Positions 34,238 through 47,522 of a stretch of DNA of 64,000 nt are shown in pieces. Within the stretch, counting starts at the first letter, position 1, and each line of letters begins with the position of its first letter. The notes below the pieces were generated by a model, which saw nothing but the letters and a program-made list of their open reading frames with translations, searched no databases and had not been told where the DNA came from. Both the position numbers and the translations under genes were made by a program. Origin of the DNA: Paludibacterium sp. B53371 (GTDB taxonomy: Bacteria; Pseudomonadota; Gammaproteobacteria; Burkholderiales; Chromobacteriaceae); NCBI RefSeq assembly GCF_018802765.1, contig NZ_CP069163.1, forward strand, positions 2,180,311 through 2,244,310. Reading direction: 5' to 3'.

Positions 34238-35983
34238 TTGAGTCAGGATACGACAGTCTCTCTGGATCAGTTTTTCGAGAATCTTACCGCCGCCAACCAA
34301 CAATGGCTCCAGCAGTTCACCGAGTCATTGTCCGGCGCCGACCAGAACAATCCTTTCGCTGTCTGGCGCCAGGCGTTCAGCGAAAGCAATCCTTTTTTTG
34401 CACTGCAAAATAATCTGTACCAGCAACAGATGGGTCTGTGGATGCAGTTTCTCGGCCAGCAACAGGCGGCCGACGCCCCCGAAAGCAAAGATCGCCGTTT
34501 CGCCGCGCCGGAATGGAACGAACATCCCTTCTACAGCTATCTCAAGCAGAGCTACCTCACGACCTCCAACTGGATGACCCAGATGGTCGATCAGGCCCAG
34601 CTGGAGGGCGACAGCAAGGAACGCCTGTCCTTCATCACCCGCCAGTATCTGGACGCCATGTCGCCCAGCAACTTCATCCTCACCAACCCGGAGGTGATCC
34701 GTCATGCCGTCGAGACCAAGGGCGAGAGCCTGGTCGAGGGCATGAAGAACATGATGGCCGATATTGAAAAGGGCCATATTTCGATGTCGGACGAAAGCCG
34801 CTTCGAAATCGGCGTCAATATCGCCGCCACCCCGGGCCAGGTGGTGTTCCGCAACGAGCTGATCGAGCTGCTGCAATACACCCCGACCACCGAGCAGGTG
34901 TACGAGATGCCGCTGCTGATCGTGCCGCCCTGCATCAACAAGTACTACCTGATGGATCTGCAGCCGGAAAACTCCATGGTGCGCCACTTCGTCGCCCAGG
35001 GTTACCGGGTGTTCCTGGTCAGCTGGCGCTCGGCCGAGCCGTCGATGAAGCACTTCACCTGGGACAATTACATCGAAGATGGCGTGCTGGCAGCCGCCGA
35101 AGTGGTCAAGAAGATTACCCGCCAGCCGAAGATGAATGCCCTGGGCTTCTGTATCGGTGGCGTGATTCTGGCGACCTCGCTGGCGGTGATGAAGGCCCGT
35201 GGCCTGGACTGGGTCAACTCGGCCACCTTCATGACCTCGCTGATCGACCACAGCGAGCCGGGCGAAATCAAGGTGTACATCGACGAGCACATGGTGGAGC
35301 AACGCGAAGCCAAGATGGCCCAGGGCGGCATCATCAGCGGCAAGGAAATCGGCCGCACCTTTGCCTCGCTGCGTGCCAACGACCTGGTGTGGAACTACGT
35401 GGTCAACAATTATCTGCTCGGCAAGACCCCGGCACCGTTCGACCTGCTCTACTGGAATAACGATGCCGTCGACCTGCCGCTGCCGATGCACACCTTCTTC
35501 CTGCGCCAGTTCTACCTCAACAATGCGCTGGTGCAGCCGGGTGGCGTCACCCTGTGCGGCGTGCCGATCGATCTGGGCACCATCGATATTCCGGTCTACA
35601 TGTTTGCCGCCCGCGAAGACCACATCGTACTGTGGACCTCGGCCAGCGCCGGTCTGAAGTACTTCAGCGGCGCCCCCTCACGCCGCTTCGTGCTGGGGGC
35701 GTCCGGTCACATCGCCGGGTCGATCAACCCGGTGACCAAGGACAAGCGCAACTACTGGGTCAACGATGAATTGCCGCTGGATGCCGAGACCTGGTTCGAC
35801 CACGCAGAAAGCCGTCCCGGCAGCTGGTGGAAGGACTGGGACAGCTGGCTCGCCCCGCAATCCGGCAAGAAGGTCGCGGCGCCCAAGACCCTGGGCAACA
35901 AGAGCTTCCCGCCGCTGGAGGCTGCGCCGGGCAGCTATGTCAAGGCCAAGGCCATGCCGACCGCCCTGGCCAACGTTCAGTAA
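34238..35983 (+). CDS. phaC: Class I poly(3-hydroxyalkanoate) synthase
   Basis: A 581-residue PHA synthase polymerising 3-hydroxyacyl-CoA. The lipase-like box GFCIGG gives the catalytic Cys305, with Asp461 (AREDHIVLW) and His491 (GASGHIAGS) completing the triad. Spacing matches Cupriavidus PhaC (C319/D480/H508). The N-terminal ~180 residues are the variable alpha/beta dimerisation domain. The start is TTG at 34238 preceded by GAGGAG at 6 nt; no in-frame ATG fits. phaA follows in the same direction. No phaB, phaP or phaR is present here. Confidence 0.94.
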   Translation: MSQDTTVSLDQFFENLTAANQQWLQQFTESLSGADQNNPFAVWRQAFSESNPFFALQNNLYQQQMGLWMQFLGQQQAADAPESKDRRFAAPEWNEHPFYSYLKQSYLTTSNWMTQMVDQAQLEGDSKERLSFITRQYLDAMSPSNFILTNPEVIRHAVETKGESLVEGMKNMMADIEKGHISMSDESRFEIGVNIAATPGQVVFRNELIELLQYTPTTEQVYEMPLLIVPPCINKYYLMDLQPENSMVRHFVAQGYRVFLVSWRSAEPSMKHFTWDNYIEDGVLAAAEVVKKITRQPKMNALGFCIGGVILATSLAVMKARGLDWVNSATFMTSLIDHSEPGEIKVYIDEHMVEQREAKMAQGGIISGKEIGRTFASLRANDLVWNYVVNNYLLGKTPAPFDLLYWNNDAVDLPLPMHTFFLRQFYLNNALVQPGGVTLCGVPIDLGTIDIPVYMFAAREDHIVLWTSASAGLKYFSGAPSRRFVLGASGHIAGSINPVTKDKRNYWVNDELPLDAETWFDHAESRPGSWWKDWDSWLAPQSGKKVAAPKTLGNKSFPPLEAAPGSYVKAKAMPTALANVQ

Positions 35984-36132
35984 CCCGGGGGAGGCCTGCG
36001 CCAGGCAGGCCGCCACCCTGCATTTTCATAACAAGAATGTCCGCCTTGTTTGGCACTTGGGGCGCGGCAGTGACAGTGTGGCGGCAAGCGCTGCCTGACT
36101 GAGTCGCGGTCCCCATTTCTCAGGAGAAACTC

Positions 36133-37314
<1,182 letters not shown>

Positions 37315-37337
37315 GTCTGACCCCGGCCTGACCCTGC

Positions 37338-37369
37338 CCGCCCCCGCCTAGTGCGGGGGCGGCGTTTTT
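37338..37369 (+). terminator. Rho-independent terminator of phaA
   Basis: A 10-bp perfect GC stem CCGCCCCCGC/GCGGGGGCGG with a CTAGT loop, followed by CG and TTTTT. It abuts the stop codon of the convergent 1680-residue gene. Confidence 0.9.
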
Positions 37370-40300
37370 CAGCCCAGCAGTTCGTGCGAACCGACCCGGT
37401 CGCCACGGGCCAGTGCCTGGCGCAAAGCCTGATCCATCGCTTGTGCAGCGTTTTCATCCATCAGCTGGATCTCGTCGAGGAGCGGCGCCCCTGTGGCATC
37501 GGTCTGGCCTGTATGACCATGCCTTCGCAAAAACCAACGGTCCAGATCCGCCCGCACCCCCTCCCAACTGGCATAGCCACGCCACTCGCCCAGATTGGCA
37601 TCGAAATAGGCATGCTGGCTGCCATCGCTGACCACCACGGTCAAGTGGCGCCGATCACTGATCAGAGCGGCACGTCGGCCGGACATCTGCTGCAGATGCT
37701 GACACAGCCCTTGCGGTGAAATATTGCCGTATCTGGGCAGGGCGTCGGTCAGTTGATTGATTTGCCGATCGGCATACAGTTCAAGCAAGGCACGTCGTCT
37801 GAATTCGCGCCGCATCCTGTCATTTTGCCCACGGGCACCAAGCAGGGTCATACGACGAAACAGCTTGTCCAGCAAGTGTGCCCCCGCAGCCGGCTCCGGC
37901 GACAGCAGCTTATCGAGCGCATAGAGATAGGTAAAACTTTCACAAAAGCCACGTCCATCCAGTTGAAGTGTCCATAACTGGACACGCTGATAGTGCGGTG
38001 AAAACTGGAGGTAGTGTTTCATCTGATTCTGGTTGGCCGGAATCGACTGCTGGAAAAGATCACTACTCCTCTGGCGCAGGCGATGCATGGATTCCTGCAA
38101 AAACCCGATACGCGCCGGATCATCCTCATAAACCAGCATTTTGATCAGCTTGTCATACTCTTGCTGCTGTTGAGCCTGCTCGATCAGGGCAAACTGATCA
38201 TCGCCAAACCCCAGCGAACGCACCTGTTCACGCGCAACCGCCTGCGGCTGCGCTTCCGCCTGGCGGACCCGCGCTACGCCACGCTGATATTCGCTCTCAA
38301 CCTGAGGCAGATTGCCGCGCAGCTTGGCCAGTTGCGCCAGTTTTTCGTCCACCGCCGCAGCCGCCACCATCGCCGCATGTAACTCTATCTCCGTCGCCGT
38401 GCCGAGAGGCTTGGCGTGACTCCAGTCGATGCGCTTCCAGGCCTCATGGACCTGCATCAGGAAAGCCAGATCATTGTCGGACAAAGGCGCCGGCCGGGCC
38501 TGCCCGTGCGGGACCACACGCGCCTGGCGCCATTGTTCAAGCCACTTACCGTATAGACCAATAAAGTGCTGTTTGGCCGACTGCTGCAGGCGATCCAATC
38601 GATCATACTGCGACACCCAGCCATGCAGGCGACCGGCCTGCTGTACCTGGATCACCTTGTCAGGCAGGTTCAAAAACTCATTATTGATTGGCAACAGGCC
38701 ATGCCAGTTTTGCAACTGTTGCTTCACCTGAGGGTCGTCGAGCAAGGCCTGCAACTGCTGGCCGGCGCGCTGAAAGCGATGGTCAACATGAATACTGTCC
38801 AGCATTTCGTCCCGGCTGCGCAGCGCGGTGAGCGGCGGTGACGTTCGCCGCGCCTGGCGCGCCTCGAGAAATGCCACGGTTTCGGCTTCATCCAGCACAT
38901 CCAGTTGCGCGACACCCTGCTCATCAAGCCGTAAGCGATAAAAGCCGTCTTTCAGCTCGGCCACCGCCACGGGCTCCCCTGGCAGACGCGGATCCTGCCA
39001 GCTTTCCAGTTCATGGTTTTTCAACGTGAGCGCCTGACCTTCCAGCTCCACGCGCACGACATACTCGGTCTGCGAGCGCAGCGGTGGCAGCGCCAGCAAG
39101 TCCGGGCCGACATCCTGATGCGTTTGCGGATCGAAGGCACGCAACACCGGCAGCCCCTGGGCATTACGCTCACCGGTCAGGCGCGCCAGCGTTGCGACCC
39201 CAGCGCCGGTCTCCACCAGCACCACGTCCGGATCCTCCGCCAGGGTGAGCAACGGACGACGGAAATCGCCATCGGTTTTCTTGACCGCCAGCACCATGCC
39301 TTCCGCCACCTGCCAGTAACCGTTCTCGTTCTGCTGCATCACCTGGGAGAGCTTCTTCAGCGTGGCCGGCTTGAGCTGGGTCAGTTGCGGGGGCGGCGTG
39401 ACCGCCATCACCCGCTTGAGACTCGGCCGCAGGGTCTCCACCAGTTCGGCACTGCTGCGCAAGCCAAGATTGGCAATACTGCGCACGCTGCCCAGACTGG
39501 CGGCACCATCCAGCAGGGATTTGGCGGCCATCGCCGGATGCAGATTGGAAGCCAGATCTTCCAGCAGTTCGCCGCCGGCGGCAGCTGCCTGTTGCAAGCC
39601 CTGCACCGCATGCTGACGCGCCAGCGTACGCGCCTGATGCCAGCCTTGCCAGCGAGCCGCCGCCGTCATGGTGCGCAAGCCCGTGGTTTTTTGCATTTGC
39701 CGTGCCGTCAGGCTGGCGGCTGCGCGCACCAGACTACCCACGGCCCTGGCACCGCTGACCAGCGCCCGCCCCAGGCCATAGGCTTGCGGCACGCTGGTGA
39801 CCGTATCGACCGCGCACCAGACCGCGTTGTCGACACTGACACGCTGACCGGCCAGCAACTGACGCGCCAGATTGATGCAGTTGCCAAACGGCACCAGGTC
39901 CAGCAGCGCCTCCGTCAGCGACGGCAGGTTCATGCTGCGTGCCGCTTGTTGCAGGGCCTGGTCGATCTGCGTCTCGATGCCGCTGAGCCGGAACAGCACA
40001 TCCCAGCTGTCTTCACCTGCTTTGGGCACCAGCCGCTGCAGCACCATCTGCCGCTGATCGGCGGGCAGGCGGACCAATTGTGCCTCGGTAAAATATGCCG
40101 CCAGCGACTCCCCCATCCGATCCGGATCTTCAATCGGGGCAATCCGTGCCAGCTTGTGATTCAGGGCATCGATCTCGCAACGAAAGAACAATGGCCCGCT
40201 CAATCCGGCGACCTTGAGAATCACGGCGCGTTGCCCTGCCGCGCTGCCAAACGCCAGCTGCGGCTGCAGGACCTCAACCTCAGCGGCCGCCACCGGACGC

Positions 40301-42411
40301 CCAAGCTGCTCTTCCAGCGCAATCTTGAGCACCGCTTTCAGCGTGCTGCGATGCTTCCTGGCATAGTCGGCCAGCATGGTCTCGTACTGCGCCCGCACTT
40401 CGGACAAGTTGATCGTCACGCGCTCCTGGCTGCCCTTGCGGTACAGCTGCACCTGGCGATAACCGCCCTGCAACAGTTGCAACAGGGTCTGATCCCGGAT
40501 GGTCTGGAAGGCATGCAGCCGTGGGCCACTGCCCAGTCCGGCAGCAGAAGGATGCTCGACTAAAGCGTGCACCACTTCGCCGGCCTGATAGCCGGATCGC
40601 AGGGACAGGTTGTCGCACAGCGCCTCCTCGGTGGGCATGGGTTCTTCCACCATTTGCTGCAGCCGGGTCAGGGCGGCCTGATCCCGCCCCTGTGCACGCG
40701 CCGCATTCTCCATGTCTTTCGCATAGTCCTGCAATACCTTCTGCAGCACCGGTGCGGCCTGATCTTCACGGCGCAGCGCCTGCTCCTGCTCGAGGTCAAG
40801 ACGACCATGGTGCCGGGCATGAGCGAGCGCCAGGGCAATAACCAGTCCCTGCTGCTGCAGACTGGGGCGGGCGCCCTCGCCGGGTGAGGGGGTCGGGGCC
40901 GCGTCGTGCGCCGCGACCGGTTCGACAGCGAGGCCATGCGCCAGCTGGCGCATGGCGCGCAAAGCCAGCTGATGGCTGAAATCCAGTGAAGTAAAAGGCC
41001 AGCCGGCTTCACGCTCCATCGCCAGCCCGGTACTCAGGGTCAGATGGGTCAGGCTGGCCCAGGGGATTTGGGCCAGCGGCGCTGCCTGGACGGCCGGCAC
41101 CCGCGCCAGCGGTTCCACCTCGGCCAGCAGGCGCTGGCGGGCAGCGTCGCTGTCCAGCAGCCCGCCAGGCTGCCACAGACCGCGCCGCAATACCGACTGC
41201 AACTGACCGCTGTCGATCTGCTGACGCAAGAGGGTGAGTCCCTCTGCAAGGGTCTTGCCGCGCAGGGCACCGGCCAGCGAGCTAAGCAGCGATTGCGGAT
41301 CCGCGCGAAAACACAACAAGCGGAACACCTGCTGCTCGGCACGGCGCCAGGCCTCGCTTTCTGGCTCGAATCGCAGGTTCTGGACAAGCAAAAAATCCGC
41401 GATCAAGCGTTGCCAGGTTTTGGCAGCCACCCGCTCGGCACTCAGCCCGGCATGCTGCTGGCGCACCACGGAAGCCAGATCGGCATACCAGGCCTGCAAG
41501 GCAGCGCCCGGATCAGCACTGGGCGTGGGGTGCGAACGCAGCGCCGGATGCTGTTGAATCAGCGCCGCATGGGCCGAACGGATCTGCGCTTCGATCATCG
41601 GCTCACTCTGCGCCGCGCTCTGCCAGGGCGGCGGCATCGACACCGCCCGCCCTGCCGGCACAAAATGCCGCGCGTGATCACGCCGCTGGCGGCCAATCTC
41701 GACGGCAGCGCCTTCCGGCACCGTCGGCTGCGTCGCCATACCAGCCGCCACCTGCTCGCAGGCCAGATCGACCCGTGAAGTGCAGACCGCCGCCCCGCCC
41801 CATACCGGTTCGCCGGCTGGCCGACCGGCGGTGGACTGCGGCGCCTCGGGAAACAGGCTGGCCGGCGGGGGCGGCGGCGTATCCCGCAAGGGCAATGCCG
41901 CCGCCCCCGGCAACACACAGCCCTGCAGTACCTTGCCGATGCCTGCACTGACTGCTGCCCCCAGATGGGACAACATGGCCAGGACCGACTCGTGGTCCGT
42001 CGTGGTGACGGCACGGGCGGACGCAGCGCCCGATGCCGCGGTGGCGCGGGCCTGCCCGGCATGCATCCCCCCCTGCCCGCCAAACCACGAGCCCCAGCCC
42101 AGCAGCATGACCCCTTTCCATGTCAGCCTGTGCCATGCAATGTCGGCTGTCGCATCAAGAGGACGATAGGGCACCGTCAGCTCGTCCACCGAAAAAGACT
42201 GGTCGGCCAGCGAACTGAGTGCACGCCGGGCCTGGTTGAACTGCCGGCTCGCCTTGCGGGTTGACTTCCGGCGCCGGGAACGGGTTGCCCCGGGACGGGC
42301 GGGGCTCGACAGGGTCGGCTTCGGATCGGCCTCCTGCCGTACCGACGCCGCCTCCGCCGAAGGAGAGGGCCAGACAAGACTTCTGGGGGAGAAGAAGTTA
42401 GAACTCAGCAT
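37369..42411 (-). CDS. Giant protein with C-terminal YopT/C58-like cysteine protease signature
   Basis: A 1680-residue protein I do not recognise as a named family member. The N-terminus is Ser/Arg/Pro-rich with no Sec signal. A long helical mid-region contains Gln/Leu-rich stretches. A hydrophobic Gly/Ala-rich segment at about residues 830-920 starts with [20 protein letters not shown] and looks like the membrane-active parts of large intracellular toxins. Near the C-terminus, Cys1490 ([17 protein letters not shown]), His1589 (RRHLTVVV) and Asp1604 ([10 protein letters not shown]) show the order and spacing of clan CA/C58 proteases such as YopT and AvrPphB. CGGAG lies 9 nt before the ATG. 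It is a lone gene between phaA and argS with no chaperone or immunity gene beside it. Function as a secreted effector or toxin is inference. Confidence 0.6.
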   Translation of the reverse strand: MLSSNFFSPRSLVWPSPSAEAASVRQEADPKPTLSSPARPGATRSRRRKSTRKASRQFNQARRALSSLADQSFSVDELTVPYRPLDATADIAWHRLTWKGVMLLGWGSWFGGQGGMHAGQARATAASGAASARAVTTTDHESVLAMLSHLGAAVSAGIGKVLQGCVLPGAAALPLRDTPPPPPASLFPEAPQSTAGRPAGEPVWGGAAVCTSRVDLACEQVAAGMATQPTVPEGAAVEIGRQRRDHARHFVPAGRAVSMPPPWQSAAQSEPMIEAQIRSAHAALIQQHPALRSHPTPSADPGAALQAWYADLASVVRQQHAGLSAERVAAKTWQRLIADFLLVQNLRFEPESEAWRRAEQQVFRLLCFRADPQSLLSSLAGALRGKTLAEGLTLLRQQIDSGQLQSVLRRGLWQPGGLLDSDAARQRLLAEVEPLARVPAVQAAPLAQIPWASLTHLTLSTGLAMEREAGWPFTSLDFSHQLALRAMRQLAHGLAVEPVAAHDAAPTPSPGEGARPSLQQQGLVIALALAHARHHGRLDLEQEQALRREDQAAPVLQKVLQDYAKDMENAARAQGRDQAALTRLQQMVEEPMPTEEALCDNLSLRSGYQAGEVVHALVEHPSAAGLGSGPRLHAFQTIRDQTLLQLLQGGYRQVQLYRKGSQERVTINLSEVRAQYETMLADYARKHRSTLKAVLKIALEEQLGRPVAAAEVEVLQPQLAFGSAAGQRAVILKVAGLSGPLFFRCEIDALNHKLARIAPIEDPDRMGESLAAYFTEAQLVRLPADQRQMVLQRLVPKAGEDSWDVLFRLSGIETQIDQALQQAARSMNLPSLTEALLDLVPFGNCINLARQLLAGQRVSVDNAVWCAVDTVTSVPQAYGLGRALVSGARAVGSLVRAAASLTARQMQKTTGLRTMTAAARWQGWHQARTLARQHAVQGLQQAAAAGGELLEDLASNLHPAMAAKSLLDGAASLGSVRSIANLGLRSSAELVETLRPSLKRVMAVTPPPQLTQLKPATLKKLSQVMQQNENGYWQVAEGMVLAVKKTDGDFRRPLLTLAEDPDVVLVETGAGVATLARLTGERNAQGLPVLRAFDPQTHQDVGPDLLALPPLRSQTEYVVRVELEGQALTLKNHELESWQDPRLPGEPVAVAELKDGFYRLRLDEQGVAQLDVLDEAETVAFLEARQARRTSPPLTALRSRDEMLDSIHVDHRFQRAGQQLQALLDDPQVKQQLQNWHGLLPINNEFLNLPDKVIQVQQAGRLHGWVSQYDRLDRLQQSAKQHFIGLYGKWLEQWRQARVVPHGQARPAPLSDNDLAFLMQVHEAWKRIDWSHAKPLGTATEIELHAAMVAAAAVDEKLAQLAKLRGNLPQVESEYQRGVARVRQAEAQPQAVAREQVRSLGFGDDQFALIEQAQQQQEYDKLIKMLVYEDDPARIGFLQESMHRLRQRSSDLFQQSIPANQNQMKHYLQFSPHYQRVQLWTLQLDGRGFCESFTYLYALDKLLSPEPAAGAHLLDKLFRRMTLLGARGQNDRMRREFRRRALLELYADRQINQLTDALPRYGNISPQGLCQHLQQMSGRRAALISDRRHLTVVVSDGSQHAYFDANLGEWRGYASWEGVRADLDRWFLRRHGHTGQTDATGAPLLDEIQLMDENAAQAMDQALRQALARGDRVGSHELLG

Positions 42412-42576
42412 GGTGGCGACTCCGTCGCAATGGAAACCGGCTCATGCTGGTTGCTGCGCCAGGACCCCGACATCGGAAGACTCTGTCATTCGAGCTGCTG
42501 ACGCAGCATTCCGAATCCCCCCACCCGATCATGATCATCGAGCTGTCGGCATGATTGCCCAAGCAAGGACAGGCAT

Positions 42577-42613
42577 AAAAAAACGGCAAACCGTTGGCAC
42601 GGCTTGCCGTTTT
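42577..42613 (-). terminator. Terminator of argS
   Basis: A long stem with AAAACGGCAA pairing TTGCCGTTTT and one G-U interruption, followed by seven T on the minus strand, about 35 bp after the argS stop. Confidence 0.8.
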
Positions 42614-42645
42614 GTCTCGCCAGATCCGGGGCAGACCCGGACGGC

Positions 42646-44475
<1,830 letters not shown>

Positions 44476-44562
44476 TTACCGGACATTCGTCAAGGATTTG
44501 CCTTGCAATAAGAAAGCACGTCCCGCAGGACGTGCTTCAGGGGCTGCCCGTACGGGAATCGT

Positions 44563-45408
44563 TCAGGCGGATTCGGCGGCAAACGCCATGCGCATTTCCC
44601 TCGCCAGTTTGCGCTCGGCGGCACGCATATACCAGTTGACCGCCAGCACCCCGATGGTGACCGAGGTAATGAACAGGGTCGCCAGGGCGTTCATTTCCGG
44701 ATTCAGGCCCAGGCGTACACGCGAGAACACCACCATCGGCAGCGTGGTCGACCCCGGTCCGGACAGGAAGGCAGTCAGCACCAGATCATCCAGCGACAGC
44801 GTAAACGACAGCAACCAGCCGGATACCAGCGCCTGCGAGATCAGCGGCAGCGTGATGGCAAAGAAGATCTTGCCCGGCGTCGCCCCCAGATCCATGGCCG
44901 CCTCTTCCAGCGACAGATCCAGTTCCCGCACCCGAGACTGCACGATGATCGCCACATAGGACACGCATAGGGTGGTGTGCCCGATCCAGATCGTCACCAG
45001 ACCACGCCCGGCGGGCCAGCCGAGAAACTGCCCCATCTGCACAAACAACAGCAGCATGGAAATACCGATGATCACCTCCGGCATCACCAGCGGCGCATTG
45101 ATCATGGCCGAGAACAGGGTAAACAGGCGGAAACGGCCGAAGCGGGCCAGCACAAAGCCGGCGATGGTCCCGACCACCACCGAGGCGGTTGCTGTCAGCA
45201 GGGCGATACGGATGCTGAGCCAGGCCGCCGAGATCAGTTCGTCATCCTCCAGCAGGGCGGCATACCATTTGGTGGAAAAACCCGACCAAACCGTCACCAG
45301 CTTGGATTCGTTGAACGAATAGATCACCAGCAGAATGATCGGCAGGTAGAGAAACAGATAGCCGAAACCCAGCACGGTATTGGAGAGGGTCTTGTTGGGT
45401 TTGATCAT
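44563..45408 (-). CDS. potI: Putrescine ABC transporter permease PotI
   Basis: A 281-residue inner-membrane permease with about six helices. The EAA loop reads EEAAMDLGATPGKIFFAITLPLI, the contact site for the ATPase. Similarity is to E. coli PotI (LPIILLVIYSFNESKLVTVWSGFSTKWY near the N-terminus). It is last in the potF-G-H-I operon, 1 nt after potH. Confidence 0.93.
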   Translation of the reverse strand: MIKPNKTLSNTVLGFGYLFLYLPIILLVIYSFNESKLVTVWSGFSTKWYAALLEDDELISAAWLSIRIALLTATASVVVGTIAGFVLARFGRFRLFTLFSAMINAPLVMPEVIIGISMLLLFVQMGQFLGWPAGRGLVTIWIGHTTLCVSYVAIIVQSRVRELDLSLEEAAMDLGATPGKIFFAITLPLISQALVSGWLLSFTLSLDDLVLTAFLSGPGSTTLPMVVFSRVRLGLNPEMNALATLFITSVTIGVLAVNWYMRAAERKLAREMRMAFAAESA

Positions 45409-45409
45409 C

Positions 45410-46321
45410 TCAGGACTCCTCCATTTCCTTGGTCTGGTAATGCTGGAACAGTGCCATCGGCACCAGCAGCAAGACCACCATGGCGCACGTCACGGCTGCC
45501 GCCACCGGCCAGTCATTGTTTTCAAAGAACTCGCTCCACATCTGACGACCGATCATCAGGGTATCGGAGCCTCCGAGCAGTTCCGGAATCACGTACTCGC
45601 CGACGGCCGGAATGAACACCAGCAGACTGCCGGCAATGATGCCGTTCTTGGACAGCGGCAAGGTGACCTGGAAGAAGGCTTTCCAGGGCTTGGCGCCGAG
45701 GTCATAGGCCGCCTCCAGCAACGACAGATCCATTTTCACCAGATGGGCGTAGAGCGGCATGATCATGAACGGCAGGTAGGAATAGACCATGCCGATATAG
45801 ACCCCCCAGTTGGTGTGGTAGAGCCGCAAGGGCTCATGGATCAGCCCGAGCCAGATGAGGAAATTGTTCAGCAAACCATCATTCTTGAGAATGGCCACCC
45901 AGGCATAGACCCGGATCAGGAAGGAAGTCCAGAACGGCAGCATCACCAGCATCATCAGCGTATTGCGCGTCGAGGGTTCCGAGCGGGCAATGTAGTACGC
46001 CACCGGATAGCCGATCAGCAGACAGAGAAAGGTCGAGACCAGCGCCATCCGCAGCGAGCTGAGATAGGTGGCGATATACAGATCATCACTCCACAAAAAC
46101 TGGTAGTGACTGAGATTCAGCGTGATGTGCAGCACACCATCCTTGATCTCGTGCAGCGGCGTGTAAGGCGGAATGCCCATCTGCTGCTGCGAAAAGCTGA
46201 TGCCGATGACCAGAATGAACGGCACAAAGAAGAACAGGAACAGAAAGGCAAACGGAATCGCGATCACCCCTGTCCGGCCGGAAGGCACGTAACGTGCGAG
46301 CAGTCTGCGCAGTTTTTTCAT
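45410..46321 (-). CDS. potH: Putrescine ABC transporter permease PotH
   Basis: A 303-residue permease with about six transmembrane helices. The EAA motif is EAAYDLGAKPWKAFFQVTLPLS, and the C-terminal region GEYVIPELLGGSDTLMIGRQ is characteristic of PotH/PotB. The ATG overlaps the potG stop as ATGA. It pairs with PotI to form the channel. Confidence 0.93.
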   Translation of the reverse strand: MKKLRRLLARYVPSGRTGVIAIPFAFLFLFFFVPFILVIGISFSQQQMGIPPYTPLHEIKDGVLHITLNLSHYQFLWSDDLYIATYLSSLRMALVSTFLCLLIGYPVAYYIARSEPSTRNTLMMLVMLPFWTSFLIRVYAWVAILKNDGLLNNFLIWLGLIHEPLRLYHTNWGVYIGMVYSYLPFMIMPLYAHLVKMDLSLLEAAYDLGAKPWKAFFQVTLPLSKNGIIAGSLLVFIPAVGEYVIPELLGGSDTLMIGRQMWSEFFENNDWPVAAAVTCAMVVLLLVPMALFQHYQTKEMEES

Positions 46322-47457
46322 GATGTCAGCACCACCTGGCTGGATTCACCCCAGCTTGCATAGACTTCGTCGTCATAACTGGGCGCATCACCGCCGGCCA
46401 GCACCAGGCTGGAGAGGTTGGCCAGGATGATCTTGCCGTTGGCCAGCTGCACGTGGTACAGCGTATAGCTCCCCATATAAGCCAGATCCTTCACCACGCC
46501 GCGGGCATAGTTGTACTTCTGCTCCGGCTTTTCTCGCGTGACACGGACGCGCTCTGGCCGGATCGACACCGTGACTTCCATGCCCAGCGGCCCGGTAATG
46601 CCATGGTTGATATACAGCCGGGTATCCAGCTCCGGGCATTCGACAAACACATGGTCCGGCTCGTCCTCCACCACCACGCCATCAAACAGGTTGGTGGAGC
46701 CGATGAACTCGGCGGTGAATCGACAGTTGGGATATTCGTAGACCTGATTCGGTGTGCCGACCTGGATCACTTCCCCTTCACTCATGACCGCCAGACGCGT
46801 GGCCATGGTCATGGCCTCTTCCTGGTCGTGGGTCACCATGATGCAGGTCACGTCGACTTTCTCGATGATGTTGACCAGCTCCAGCTGGGTCTTCTGGCGA
46901 ATCTTCTTGTCCAGTGCCGACATCGGCTCATCCAGCAGCAACAGTTTCGGCCGCTTCACCAGGCTGCGCGCCAGGGCAACACGCTGTTGCTGGCCGCCCG
47001 ACAACTGGTGCGGCTTGCGCTTGGCGTATTTCTTCATCTGCACCAGATCAAGGGCATCGTCCACACGCTCCTTGATTTCGTTTTTGGGTACGCCTTCCTG
47101 CTTGAGGCCGAACGCCACATTGTCGTGCACACTCATGTGCGGGAACAGGGCGTAGGACTGGAACATCATGTTCACCGGGCGACGGTAGGGCGGAATCCGG
47201 CTCAGGTCTTCCCCATCGACCAGAATTTTGCCGGAGGTCGCCGTCTCAAAGCCGGCCAGAATACGCAGCAAGGTTGACTTGCCGCAGCCCGAGCTGCCCA
47301 GCAAGGCAAACAGTTCATTCTTCTTGATGGTCAGACTGACCTGATTCAGCGCGACATGCTCGCCGAAGTTTTTCACCACATCGATGATCTGGACAAAATC
47401 CTGGCGCTCATTCTTTGCCGCTGCCACGGCCTGGGTGTTCATGCGTTCGTTCATCAT
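46318..47457 (-). CDS. potG: Putrescine ABC transporter ATPase PotG
   Basis: A 379-residue ABC ATPase. Walker A is GSSGCGKST near residue 55, followed by a Q-loop in MMFQSYALFPHMSV, the signature LSGGQQQR, Walker B LLLLDEPMSALD and the H-loop VTHDQEEA. A C-terminal TOBE regulatory domain starts near 290. The start is uncertain: two adjacent ATGs (47457, 47454) and one at 47442 all have weak ribosome-binding sites. A hairpin terminator separates it from potF. Confidence 0.94.
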   Translation of the reverse strand: MMNERMNTQAVAAAKNERQDFVQIIDVVKNFGEHVALNQVSLTIKKNELFALLGSSGCGKSTLLRILAGFETATSGKILVDGEDLSRIPPYRRPVNMMFQSYALFPHMSVHDNVAFGLKQEGVPKNEIKERVDDALDLVQMKKYAKRKPHQLSGGQQQRVALARSLVKRPKLLLLDEPMSALDKKIRQKTQLELVNIIEKVDVTCIMVTHDQEEAMTMATRLAVMSEGEVIQVGTPNQVYEYPNCRFTAEFIGSTNLFDGVVVEDEPDHVFVECPELDTRLYINHGITGPLGMEVTVSIRPERVRVTREKPEQKYNYARGVVKDLAYMGSYTLYHVQLANGKIILANLSSLVLAGGDAPSYDDEVYASWGESSQVVLTS

Positions 47458-47492
47458 GATTTTTGTACTTTGCGTCCGCTACTTGCAAAAAA

Positions 47493-47513
47493 GCCCGGGG
47501 AGATCCCCCGGGC
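47493..47513 (-). terminator. Terminator-like hairpin between potF and potG
   Basis: An 8-bp perfect stem GCCCGGGG/CCCCGGGC with a 5-nt loop, followed by TTTTTT on the minus strand. It lies 9 bp after potF inside the operon. Partial termination would raise binding protein over transporter. Confidence 0.8.
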
Positions 47514-47522
47514 CCCTCAGAC

